Shown here: positions 1-7,114 of the stretch, piece by piece
Numbering within the stretch: the stretch's first letter is position 1
Layout: every line of letters starts with the position of its first letter
DNA from: Hyphomicrobiaceae bacterium
Lineage (GTDB): Bacteria; Pseudomonadota; Alphaproteobacteria; Rhizobiales; MH13
Direction of reading: 5' to 3'
Assembly (NCBI GenBank): GCA_020442235.1
Contig: JAGRKQ010000083.1
Coordinates: 1 to 13,672 of the forward strand
Length of the DNA stretch: 13,672 nt
Notes under the pieces: model-generated
Told to the model about the DNA's origin: nothing
Database searches by the model: none
Seen by the model: only the letters and a program-made list of their open reading frames with translations
Program-made: the position numbers and the translations under genes

Positions 1-1295
1 GCGTCGGGCTCGGAGCGGTCGTGGCTCTTGACGTCGGCAAGGGCGGCCAGCCGGTTGATGACGACGAAGGACGACAGCGCCACGCCGACGACGATGGCTT
101 CGGTCAGGTCGCGGAACAGCGTCAGACCCAGCGTCACCAGGAAGACCACGGTTTCGGCGCGGCTGGCACGCACAAGCGCCTTGATGGCGTCGATCTCGAT
201 CATGTTCCAGGCGACGACGAGCAGCAGGCCGGCCAGCGCCGCCAGAGGAATGAGGCCGGCCAGCGGCGCGGCGATGGCCATGAAGATCAACAGCACCAGC
301 GCGTGAATGATGCCGGAGACCGGCCCGTGGGCGCCGGCGCGCACATTGGTCGCGGTGCGGGCGATGGTGCCGGTTACCGGCAGGCCGCCGAACAGTGCCG
401 AACCGATATTGGCGATGCCCTGGGCGATCAGTTCGGTGTTGGCGCGGTGGCGCCGTCCGGTCATGCCATCGGCGACGACGGCGGAAAGCAGGCTTTCGAT
501 GGCGCCGAGCAGGGCAAAGGCGAGGGCATCGGGCAGGACGGCCAGAATCGCCTCGGGCAGCATTGGCGGCAGGCGCGGGGCCGGCAGGAAGGATGGCAGC
601 CGGCCGAAGCGCTCGCCGACGGTCTCGGCCCCGGGCAGGAAGGTGGCGGCGACGGTTGCCACGACGATGGCGAAGAGAAAGCCGGGAAGGCGCGGCGCGA
701 TCCGCTTCATGCCGATGATGGTGGCGATGGTCAGCGCAGCAATGAAAAGGGCTGCCGGCGTTACGGCGTCAAGATGACCGGCGACGGCGACGAGCCGTTC
801 GCTGACCGAGCCATGGGCGCTGGCGCTGGCGGCCATGCCGAAGAGATCCGGCAGCTGGCTGACGGCGATGATGATGCCGATGGCGGCGGTGAAGCCGAGC
901 GTCACCGGAAAGGGCACATATTTGACGAAGGTGCCAAGGCGCATCAGCCCCATGCCGGCAAGGATCAGGCCGGACAGCATGGTGGCGAGCGCCAGCCCTT
1001 CCGGGCCGTGGCGCAGAAGCGCTGCGGCCACCAGCACGATGAAGGCGCCCGCCGGCCCGCCAATCTGGTGGCGACTGCCGCCGAGGAGCGAAATCAGAAG
1101 GCCGCCGACGATGGCCGCCGTCAGTCCGCGCTCCGGCGAGGCGCCGCAGGCAATCGCGATCGCCATGGACAGCGGCAGGGCGACGATGGCGACGGTGGTT
1201 CCGGCCAGCGCGTCCTGACGCAGATGGGCAAAGCCATAACCTTCCTTCAGGACGGTGAAGAGCTTCGGGGCGAACAGCGGATTGGAATCGGTCAC
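1..1295 (-). CDS. SulP-family anion (sulfate/bicarbonate-type) permease, 3' end outside window
   Basis: Integral inner-membrane transporter of the SulP/SLC26 family; members move sulfate, bicarbonate or dicarboxylates, and the substrate cannot be told here. The 431 visible codons cover the membrane domain. Seen: GASPERGLTAAI followed by GGSRHQIGGPAGAF (about residues 51-85), typical of SulP helices 2-3, and NTELIAQGIANIGSALFGG with GTIARTATN (about 290-320), the classic second-half SulP signature. The cytoplasmic STAS domain that normally follows would lie beyond base 1, so its presence cannot be judged. The start is GTG at 1295: an in-frame TAA sits only five codons upstream (1308-1310) and a GGAG Shine-Dalgarno lies 7 nt before the GTG, so no longer form is possible. 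It lies 86 nt downstream of the DMT transporter gene on the same strand and may be cotranscribed. An inverted repeat overlaps its ribosome-binding site. Family certain, substrate unknown. Confidence 0.9.
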   Translation of the reverse strand, partial: MTDSNPLFAPKLFTVLKEGYGFAHLRQDALAGTTVAIVALPLSMAIAIACGASPERGLTAAIVGGLLISLLGGSRHQIGGPAGAFIVLVAAALLRHGPEGLALATMLSGLILAGMGLMRLGTFVKYVPFPVTLGFTAAIGIIIAVSQLPDLFGMAASASAHGSVSERLVAVAGHLDAVTPAALFIAALTIATIIGMKRIAPRLPGFLFAIVVATVAATFLPGAETVGERFGRLPSFLPAPRLPPMLPEAILAVLPDALAFALLGAIESLLSAVVADGMTGRRHRANTELIAQGIANIGSALFGGLPVTGTIARTATNVRAGAHGPVSGIIHALVLLIFMAIAAPLAGLIPLAALAGLLLVVAWNMIEIDAIKALVRASRAETVVFLVTLGLTLFRDLTEAIVVGVALSSFVVINRLAALADVKSHDRSEPD

Positions 1296-1296
1296 G

Positions 1297-1333
1297 AAGA
1301 GGCTCCGTTACCACGCGCGGGGAAGAGCCTCTT
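1297..1333 (-). promoter_or_regulatory. Inverted repeat over the SulP ribosome-binding site
   Basis: Arms AAGAGGCT (1326-1333 read on the minus strand) and AGCCTCTT (1297-1304) are perfect 8-bp complements separated by 21 nt. In the mRNA the 3' arm covers the last two bases of the GGAG Shine-Dalgarno and ends one base before the GTG start codon. It could lower translation initiation or act as a switch. The loop is long and GC-rich, so the fold is uncertain. Confidence 0.3.
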
Positions 1334-1381
1334 TCATGCGCGTGGCGCCCGGTCCTTGTAAAGGCGGGCGGGCGGAGACGT

Positions 1382-2344
1382 TCAGGCCGATGACCTCGAT
1401 TTGCGGCGCAAAAGCCGGCCATCGAGCACGGCAAGCCCGAGCGCGATGAGCGCGAGACCGGCATAGGCGGGCGCCGGCAGGCTCTCGCCGAGAAAGACGA
1501 TGCCGAGAAGGATGGCGCTCGGCGGCACCAGCAGGGTGACGAGGGAAATGTTCGTCGCACCGGCGCTGGCGAGAATGCGGAAGAAGAGAAGATAGGCGAC
1601 CGCCGTGGAAAGAAGGCCGAGACCGATGACCGCCAGCGCCGGAACGAGAGCCGGCAGCGTGGTGAAATCTTCCGGACGCACCAGCATGGCCACCGGCAGC
1701 AGCAGCAGCGCCGAGACCGTCACCTGGCCGGTCGCGGTGGCAAGCGGGGTGACGCCCATGCGGGCAAAGCTGCGCCCATGCACGCCGGCAAATCCATAGG
1801 AGAGCGCCGCGCCGAGCGCTGCGGCGATGCCGAGCGGCGCGGCCTCGGCGAGAAGCGCACCGCCCTGACGTGCCATCAACAGGACGACGACGCCGAAGAA
1901 GCCGAGAAGGATGCCGGCCAGCTTGCGCGGCGACAGCTTTTCATCGCCGGTCAGGCGGTGGGCAATGAGCGCGGTGAAGATCGGCGTCGTTGCGTTGAGG
2001 ATCGCCGCCAGTCCGGAGGCGAGCATCGTCTGGCCATAGACGATGAGGGTGAAGGGGATGATGTTGTTGAGAAGGCTCATCAGTGCCAGCGCGCGCCAGA
2101 CGGGCCAGCCGCGCGGCATGGCGGCCCCGGTGAAAAGGATCACGCCCCACAGGGCCAGGGCGGCGAGCGCAACACGCAAGGCGACCACGGCGAGGACGGA
2201 AAAGCCTTCCAGCGCCAGCGCATTGAAGAGGAAGGAGCCGCCCCACAGCACCGAGAGCGCGAGAAGCGTCGCCCAGTTGCGCGGCGTCATGGTGAGGGCG
2301 GCGGGGGAAGGCGCCGCGGAAGCGGGTGTCGTGAGAGAAGACAT
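1382..2344 (-). CDS. DMT superfamily (EamA-type) transporter
   Basis: A 320-residue inner-membrane protein with about ten hydrophobic segments and the internal two-fold repeat of EamA (DUF6) transporters, a family that usually exports amino acids or other small metabolites. Seen: LSVLWGGSFLFNALALEG (about residues 29-46), typical of the first EamA helix pair; LASGLAAILNATTPIFTALIAH (about 108-129), the end of the first repeat; and TAVAYLLFFRILASAGATN (about 247-265) with a following LVPPSAILLG and FLGE, the matching end of the second repeat. A short basic tail (RLLRRKSRSS) closes the protein. The start is ATG 2344; the internal ATG at codon 19 is an alternative, and neither has a strong Shine-Dalgarno. 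The gene lies between sdhAF4 and the SulP gene on the same strand. Substrate unknown. Confidence 0.88.
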   Translation of the reverse strand: MSSLTTPASAAPSPAALTMTPRNWATLLALSVLWGGSFLFNALALEGFSVLAVVALRVALAALALWGVILFTGAAMPRGWPVWRALALMSLLNNIIPFTLIVYGQTMLASGLAAILNATTPIFTALIAHRLTGDEKLSPRKLAGILLGFFGVVVLLMARQGGALLAEAAPLGIAAALGAALSYGFAGVHGRSFARMGVTPLATATGQVTVSALLLLPVAMLVRPEDFTTLPALVPALAVIGLGLLSTAVAYLLFFRILASAGATNISLVTLLVPPSAILLGIVFLGESLPAPAYAGLALIALGLAVLDGRLLRRKSRSSA

Positions 2345-2508
2345 GAAGGCACCGGATCAGTTGTCGCGCGGAGCCTTGCGCATGTGCCGCCCCAGGAACC
2401 ACCCGATTTCACAGGGCGATGTGACAGGCAAGTGTCGCCTGAGGAATGAGTCCGGCAAGCGTTTCCGGCACGGCATCGCCGAGAAATCCACTCCTCGCAA
2501 ATCCGCCC

Positions 2509-2712
2509 TTAGAAATCCGAGGTGATGCCCTTCACTTCCCAGTCGTCATAGCGGGCCGGATCGAGGCCGCCGCGTCCGTTGAATTCCTTCGGGGCCGTCC
2601 TGGTGCGTTTGTCGATTTCGGCGCGGCGGTCGGCCGCCTCGGCCAGCGCACGCCGCGCCGCCGGGCTCAGTTCTGCCGGGGAGCGGGTCTCTTCGTCCGT
2701 GCGATCATCCAT
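2509..2712 (-). CDS. Succinate dehydrogenase assembly factor 4 (DUF1674)
   Basis: A small protein of 67 residues that ends in ARYDDWEVKGITSDF, which matches the diagnostic C-terminus of the DUF1674/SDHAF4 family (consensus RYGDWExxGxxxDF). In eukaryotes SDHAF4 binds flavinylated SdhA and protects it until the complex is assembled; the bacterial members are inferred to do the same in the cytoplasm. The N-terminal half is charged and Ala-rich (an Arg/Glu/Ala helix around residues 16-38) and the middle has the GRGG turn (47-50). The open frame continues far upstream through the antisense of htpX, but that part has no coding character. ATG 2712 gives the usual family length, and AGGAAG lies about 12 nt upstream. 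It is divergent from htpX, an arrangement I recall as common in Rhizobiales. Family call firm; exact biochemical role by homology only. Confidence 0.85.
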   Translation of the reverse strand: MDDRTDEETRSPAELSPAARRALAEAADRRAEIDKRTRTAPKEFNGRGGLDPARYDDWEVKGITSDF

Positions 2713-2729
2713 CCCTTGAAGTCTTCCTG

Positions 2730-2760
2730 CTTGCAGCCTGCCTGACGGGCCCCGATATAA
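2730..2760 (+). promoter_or_regulatory. Candidate sigma-32 (RpoH)-like promoter of htpX
   Basis: CTTGCA (2730-2735), a 16-nt spacer, then CCGATAT (2752-2758) fits the alphaproteobacterial RpoH pattern (CTTGAA, 15-17 nt, CCTATAT-like) with one mismatch in each box. The same bases also read as a weak housekeeping promoter (TTGCAG, 17 nt, GATATA). Transcription would start near 2766, giving a leader of about 58 nt before the htpX ATG. The -10 region read on the other strand (CCTTATAT) could serve the divergent sdhAF4 gene. Confidence 0.45.
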
Positions 2761-2772
2761 GGGCCATGAACC

Positions 2773-2822
2773 GGGCGGTCCATTTTCGGGCCGCGCCTTG
2801 TGCAAAAGCATGTGGAGCGCCT
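2773..2822 (+). promoter_or_regulatory. Possible thermosensor-like stem sequestering the htpX Shine-Dalgarno
   Basis: The segment GGCGGTCC (2774-2781) can pair with GGAGCGCC (2814-2821), which contains the htpX Shine-Dalgarno GGAG (2814-2817). Seven of eight positions are Watson-Crick pairs; the exception is one G-G mismatch facing the Shine-Dalgarno. The stem extends by G-U at 2773/2822 and by A-U and U-G inward (2782/2813, 2783/2812). A small hairpin, GTGC-AAAA-GCAT (2800-2811), fits in the loop. This is a hand-made fold with no energy calculation. Confidence 0.35.
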
Positions 2823-2823
2823 T

Positions 2824-3825
2824 ATGGGCTTTTTCAGGACCACCCTGCTTCTTGCCGCGATGACCGCGCTCTTCATGGGCGTCGGCTATCTCATCGGCGG
2901 CCAGACCGGCATGGTCATCGCCTTCGTCGTGGCGGCGGCGATGAACCTCTTTTCCTACTGGAATTCCGACAAGATGGTGCTGCGCATGCACAACGCCGTC
3001 GAGGTCGATGCCGCCAATGCGCCCGAACTGCACGAGATCGTGCGAAGGCTGGCCGAGGAGGCCGCGCTGCCGATGCCGCGCGTCTACATCATCCATCAGG
3101 ACCAGCCGAACGCCTTTGCCACAGGCCGCAACCCTGAAAACGCCGCCGTCGCCGCGACCACCGGCCTTCTTCAGACGCTGACGCCGGAAGAGGTCGCCGG
3201 CGTGATGGCGCACGAACTGGCGCATGTGAAGAACCGCGACACGCTGACCATGACCATCACGGCGACGATTGCCGGTGCAATCTCGATGCTGGCCAATTTC
3301 GCCTTCTTCTTCGGCGGCAACCGCGACAACAATTCGCCCTTCGGCTTCATCGGCGTGCTGGTCGCGGCGATTGCCGCGCCTTTTGCCGCCATGCTGGTGC
3401 AGATGGCGATCAGCCGCACGCGCGAATATGCCGCCGACCGCATGGGCGCGGAAATCTGCGGCCATCCGGCCTGGCTCGCCTCGGCGCTGGCCAAGATCGC
3501 CTCCGGTGCGGCGCGGCGCCCGAACATGGCCGCCGAGCGCAATCCGGCGACGGCGCATCTGTTCATCATCAACCCCCTGTCGGGCGCGCGGATGGACAAT
3601 CTTTTCACCACCCATCCGGCAACGGAAAACCGCATCGCCGCGCTCAACGCGCTGGCGCGCGAATGGGGCGAGAGCGAATATCAGGGCGGAACCGGCTCCG
3701 TTCGCCGCGAAGCCGGCCGCAGCGGACCGTGGGATTCCGGGCGCGGCGAAAGCGGGCGCGGTGAGACCCGCCGGGAAACGCCCAGGGATGCGGGTGAAGA
3801 CACACGGCGTGGTCCCTGGGGATGA
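2824..3825 (+). CDS. htpX: HtpX membrane zinc metalloprotease (M48 family)
   Basis: Inner-membrane, cytoplasm-facing zinc endopeptidase that degrades misfolded membrane proteins, known to work beside FtsH. Seen in 333 residues: two N-terminal membrane segments (about 5-25 and 28-45), the zinc motif HELAH at 130-134 within [13 protein letters not shown], two further hydrophobic segments (about 141-165 and 173-195), and SRTREYAAD (197-205), whose Glu201 is the third zinc ligand. [11 protein letters not shown], the usual end of the catalytic domain, follows. The last 50 residues or so are Arg/Gly/Glu-rich, low in complexity, and end in GPWG. The chosen start is ATG 2824, with GGAG 6 nt upstream; in-frame GTG codons at 2800 and 2812 would only add residues (QKHVERL) that interrupt the usual N-terminus. 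The stop overlaps the rsmB start (ATGA). A sigma-32-like promoter and a hairpin over the Shine-Dalgarno suggest heat control. Confidence 0.95.
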   Translation: MGFFRTTLLLAAMTALFMGVGYLIGGQTGMVIAFVVAAAMNLFSYWNSDKMVLRMHNAVEVDAANAPELHEIVRRLAEEAALPMPRVYIIHQDQPNAFATGRNPENAAVAATTGLLQTLTPEEVAGVMAHELAHVKNRDTLTMTITATIAGAISMLANFAFFFGGNRDNNSPFGFIGVLVAAIAAPFAAMLVQMAISRTREYAADRMGAEICGHPAWLASALAKIASGAARRPNMAAERNPATAHLFIINPLSGARMDNLFTTHPATENRIAALNALAREWGESEYQGGTGSVRREAGRSGPWDSGRGESGRGETRRETPRDAGEDTRRGPWG

Positions 3826-5204
3826 GGGATAACGCTTCTTCAAGGCGCCGGCAGAGACCGGCCGCACCGCTGCGCGACAAGGCCGGTTCCCAGGAAAAGA
3901 AAAGCCCCGGCCTGGAGGACGGCTTCGGGCCGCGCCGTGCGGCGCTGAAACTTCTGGAAGCGCTGCACCGCAAGGGCACGCTCTTCGATGCCCTGACCGA
4001 TCCGGTGCGCGGGGACGAGGCCTATCTGGCGCTCACGCCGCGCGACCGGGCCCTCTGCCGGGCCATTGTCCTGTCGAGCCTGCGCCACCAGCGGGCCATC
4101 GATGCCGCGCTCGATGCCGCGCTCGATCACCCGCTGGCCGAAAGCGCTTGGAAGACGCGGCTCATTCTGGTTCTTGGCGCGGCGCAGATCTTCTATCTCG
4201 ACGTGCCCGCCCATGCGGCGGTGGCAACGGCGGTGTCGCTCACCGGCGCGGCACGCGATACGCGCGGCTTTCGCGGTCTCGTCAATGCGGTGCTGCGCAA
4301 GCTGACGCGGCTGGAGGCCCCGCCCGAGGCGCCGCATGTGCCGGACTGGCTGGAAACGCGCTGGCGCAAGGCCTATGGCGATAGCCGGTTTGCCGAGATC
4401 GACCGCAGCCTTGGCGCGCCGGCACCGCTCGACCTGACGGCAACCGGCGACGCCGCCGCCCTCGCCGAACGGCTTGGCGGGGAAGTGCTTTCCACCGGAA
4501 CGGTGCGCCTTGCCGGCGGCGACGTGACCGCGCTCGACGGCTTTGATGCCGGGGCGTTCTTCGTGCAGGACGCGGCCGCCGCCCTGCCGGCGCGGCTTCT
4601 CGGCACCGTCCGGGGCCTCAGGGTTGCCGATCTTTGCGCCGCGCCTGGCGGCAAGACGGCCCAGCTTTGCCTCGCTGGCGCCGCGGTAACCGCCGTCGAT
4701 CTCAACCGTTCGCGGCTGAAGCGGCTCGAGGCCAATCTCGCCCGGCTGGGGCTTGCCGCCACGATCATCGCCAGCCCGGCGGAACAGCTGAAGGTCGAGC
4801 CCTTCGACGCCATCCTTCTCGATGCGCCCTGTTCGTCCACCGGCACGCTGCGCCGCCACCCCGATGTCGGCTTTCTCAAGAGCGCAGCCGACATCACCGC
4901 CCTTGCCGGCGTGCAGGCCCGGCTCGTCGACGCGGCGGTGGCGCTGCTGAAACCGGGCGGCCTTCTTGTCTATTCCACCTGTTCGCTGGAGCCGGAAGAG
5001 GGCGAGGATCAGGCGCGTCAGGCTTTGCAGCGTCACGCGGGCCTAGTCACGGTTGAGGTCCTGGCGGACGAGGTGCCGGGGCTTGAAGGCGCCATCACGC
5101 CCGAAGGCTGGCTGCGCACGCTGCCCTCGATGCTGGCGGGCAAGGATGCGCGGCTATCCGGTCTCGACGGCTTCTTCGCGGCCCGGTTCAGGAAGGCCGG
5201 CTGA
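3822..5204 (+). CDS. rsmB: RsmB/Sun-type 16S rRNA (cytosine-5) methyltransferase
   Basis: Cytoplasmic, SAM-dependent RNA m5C methyltransferase; E. coli RsmB modifies C967 of 16S rRNA. Seen in 460 residues: a basic N-terminal leader; a NusB-like helical RNA-binding domain (about 37-165, with [19 protein letters not shown] and [10 protein letters not shown]); the SAM-binding loop DLCAAPGGK (270-278); the motif IV cysteine in [15 protein letters not shown] (Cys337); and the motif VI catalytic cysteine in [10 protein letters not shown] (Cys387). Both cysteines of the two-Cys mechanism are present, so the enzyme should be active. Its ATG lies in the htpX stop (ATGA overlap), which implies translational coupling, and it has only a weak GGGG ribosome-binding site. 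Family members with this layout can also be labelled RsmF or NOP2/Sun; the NusB domain favours RsmB, but the modified position is not proven. Confidence 0.92.
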   Translation: MRDNASSRRRQRPAAPLRDKAGSQEKKSPGLEDGFGPRRAALKLLEALHRKGTLFDALTDPVRGDEAYLALTPRDRALCRAIVLSSLRHQRAIDAALDAALDHPLAESAWKTRLILVLGAAQIFYLDVPAHAAVATAVSLTGAARDTRGFRGLVNAVLRKLTRLEAPPEAPHVPDWLETRWRKAYGDSRFAEIDRSLGAPAPLDLTATGDAAALAERLGGEVLSTGTVRLAGGDVTALDGFDAGAFFVQDAAAALPARLLGTVRGLRVADLCAAPGGKTAQLCLAGAAVTAVDLNRSRLKRLEANLARLGLAATIIASPAEQLKVEPFDAILLDAPCSSTGTLRRHPDVGFLKSAADITALAGVQARLVDAAVALLKPGGLLVYSTCSLEPEEGEDQARQALQRHAGLVTVEVLADEVPGLEGAITPEGWLRTLPSMLAGKDARLSGLDGFFAARFRKAG

Positions 5205-5255
5205 GGCGTTCTTCTGGTGCATTTGCACAACATCCGGGCACTCTGCTTACCCTTT

Positions 5256-5297
5256 CTTTAGCAAAGGCTTGACTAAAGGCCCCGCGCGAAGGGTCAT
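5256..5297 (+). promoter_or_regulatory. Candidate promoter with repeats for the heparinase-like gene
   Basis: TTGACT (5269-5274) is a good -35 box and is framed exactly by two copies of AAAGGC (5263-5268 and 5275-5280). An inverted repeat, CTTTAG/CTAAAG (5256-5261 and 5273-5278), overlaps it. A -10 box at the right distance (around 5292-5297, GGTCAT) is poor. The repeats could be an operator. This is one of the few AT-richer spots between rsmB and the next gene. Confidence 0.3.
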
Positions 5298-5332
5298 GGG
5301 AGAATGGGGCAAATCACTTTTCTGCCGGTGCG

Positions 5333-7018
5333 ATGAGCGCGCCCGGCTTCAACGAAAAACGCACGCTTCTGGTGCTGAAGATCGACAGGCTGCGGCGGCA
5401 GGCGCTGGCGGGCATTCGTCTGGCGGCCGGTCGACTGACGCCGATGGGCAATGTGCCGCCGGAGCGGCTGTTGCGCGCCCCCCAGGATATCCGCACCGCC
5501 GATCCGACGGTTGCCACCGATCTTTATGCCGGAACGTTGTTCTTCTGCGGCCAGCAGGTGGAAACCAACGGGCTTGCGGTCTTCGAGGTGGAGCTTCCTT
5601 CCGAAGCCTTCGGCGCGGCGCTGCACGGCTTTTCCTGGCTGCGGCATCTGCGGGCGGCGGACCGGTCCGTGACGCGCGCGCATGGCCGGGCGCTCGTCAA
5701 GCAGTGGGCGGGGCTCGGGCGGCGGTTGCCGCCGGTGGCCACGACGCCGGAAGTCTCGGCACGGCGGCTTCTTTCCCTGCTTCAGAATGCGCCCTTTCTG
5801 CTGGAAGACGCCGAGGATTCCTTCTACCGGCTCTATATGCGCCTCATCGGGCGCGAGATGCGCCGCCTCTGGCGTCGGCGGAGCCTTGCCCGGCGCGATC
5901 TTCAGGGTGCGCTGGTCACGATGGCGGTCGCGGCGGCGGCAGCGGCCATTCCCGGCGGCGAGGGGCTTGCGCGCCGCGCCGCGCGCGGCCTTTCGCGGCA
6001 TATCGGGCAGGCGCTTCACCCCGATGGCGGGCCGGTTTCGCGCAATGCCGGCGATCTTCCCGAGCTTCTTCTCGATCTTCTGAGCGTGCGCCAGCTGATG
6101 GTGGCGCGCGAAATCGCCCTGCCGACGCCTTTGTCACGGCAGATCCGCAAGATCTATCCGATGATCCGTTTCTTCCGTCTCGGCGATGGTGGCCTTGCCC
6201 GGTTTCACGGCGCCGGCGGGACGCGTTCCGACCTCCTTGCGACGGTGCTGGCGCATGATCCCGATGGCGCGCCGGTGCCGCGTCTTGCCCGCGAGACCGG
6301 TTTTGCCCGGCTTGCGGCCGGTCACTCGGCGGTGCTTGTTGATCTCGGCGGTGTGCCCGTCGCGGCGCAGTCGCTGTCGGCGCATGCCAGCGCCAATGCC
6401 TTCGAGTGGAGCCATGGCGAGCGGCTCATCGTCATCAATTGCGGCACGCCCAGCCCGGCGCGCTCGGACTGGCGGGCACTGGCGCGCGAGACGGCGGCGC
6501 ATTCGACGCTGACGCTGCGCGAGCGGTCCAGCGCTTTCATCTATGGCGCGGACGGCCCGCTTCTGGGGGTTGCGCGCGCTCGCGGATCGAGTTTCCGGGA
6601 CGGTGCGGTCGAGGGCCGCGACATCGAATGCGTCGATGACGGCTATCTGCGCCGGCATGGCGTGCGCCATCTGCGTCGGCTTTCCCTCTCGGAAGACGGA
6701 AACCGGCTGGAGGGGCACGATGCGCTCGTCACCGCCGAGGGCAAGCCGCCGCGCGGGCGCGACTTTCCGCATGTCCTGCGCTTTCATCTGGCGCCCGAAA
6801 CCGAGGTGACCGGGCTTGAGGGGCGCGAAGTGACACTGCGCTGCGGGCGGCTGCGGATCGCCTTCGTGGCCAGTTCGGGCGATGTCCATGTCGAGGAGAG
6901 CGTCCTTTTCTCCGCGCTTGCCGGCATGCGCCGCACCCGGCAGATCGTCGTCACAAGGCAGGGCAATACGGACGTGCCGATCGACTGGTCCTTTTCGGTG
7001 GATGCGCCGGAGGCATGA
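5333..7018 (+). CDS. Heparinase II/III-family protein, cytoplasmic-looking
   Basis: A 561-residue protein of the heparinase II/III-like (polysaccharide lyase 12/17/21-type) superfamily. Seen: an Arg- and Leu-rich helical N-terminal half (about 1-300) consistent with the alpha/alpha toroid, then a beta-rich C-terminal half with family landmarks: HGERLIVINCG (about 363-373), ARETAAHSTLTL with His390, DDGYLRRHGVRHLRRLSL (about 434-451) and LRFHLAPETEV (about 482-492). Known lyases of the family cleave acidic glycans and are exported, but no signal peptide or membrane segment is visible here (start MSAPGFNEKRTLLV). The ATG at 5333 has a weak ribosome-binding site; nearby upstream ATGs (5296, 5304) are out of frame. 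It sits between rsmB and purH, an order I recall from other Rhizobiales. A substrate has not been assigned to my knowledge, and activity cannot be assumed. Confidence 0.82.
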   Translation: MSAPGFNEKRTLLVLKIDRLRRQALAGIRLAAGRLTPMGNVPPERLLRAPQDIRTADPTVATDLYAGTLFFCGQQVETNGLAVFEVELPSEAFGAALHGFSWLRHLRAADRSVTRAHGRALVKQWAGLGRRLPPVATTPEVSARRLLSLLQNAPFLLEDAEDSFYRLYMRLIGREMRRLWRRRSLARRDLQGALVTMAVAAAAAAIPGGEGLARRAARGLSRHIGQALHPDGGPVSRNAGDLPELLLDLLSVRQLMVAREIALPTPLSRQIRKIYPMIRFFRLGDGGLARFHGAGGTRSDLLATVLAHDPDGAPVPRLARETGFARLAAGHSAVLVDLGGVPVAAQSLSAHASANAFEWSHGERLIVINCGTPSPARSDWRALARETAAHSTLTLRERSSAFIYGADGPLLGVARARGSSFRDGAVEGRDIECVDDGYLRRHGVRHLRRLSLSEDGNRLEGHDALVTAEGKPPRGRDFPHVLRFHLAPETEVTGLEGREVTLRCGRLRIAFVASSGDVHVEESVLFSALAGMRRTRQIVVTRQGNTDVPIDWSFSVDAPEA

Positions 7019-7114
7019 GGGCTGACGCGGTTTGCCGCGCCTGCAAAACATGCTAGGCGGCGACCTTCCCTTTCCGGGGGCTCTTTGTCCGTCACCATCC
7101 TCAAGGCTTTTCCC

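Noticed and set aside
21..1361. A 446-codon open frame on the plus strand over the SulP gene.
   Set aside because: The translation is Gly/Asp/Gln/His-rich low-complexity sequence typical of an antisense frame, while the minus strand encodes a clear SulP protein.
2345..2508. Possible promoter for the DMT transporter gene in the 164-nt gap.
   Set aside because: Several TTGCC boxes occur on the minus strand, but none has a credible -10 at 16-18 nt, so no site can be supported.
2482..2518. Three AAATCC copies (2484-2489, 2499-2504, 2513-2518), two of them within AGAAATCC, at the end of sdhAF4.
   Set aside because: The repeats are too short and irregular (14-15 nt apart) to claim as a binding array or terminator; the last copy is part of the coding sequence.
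2713..3867. Upstream extension of the sdhAF4 frame across htpX (452 codons in total).
   Set aside because: Only the last 67 codons match the DUF1674 family; the remainder is antisense to htpX and has no family features.
7025..7038. CGCGG-TTTG-CCGCG hairpin upstream of purH.
   Set aside because: A 5-bp GC stem with no T run is expected often by chance at this GC content, and it has no clear tie to the purH start.
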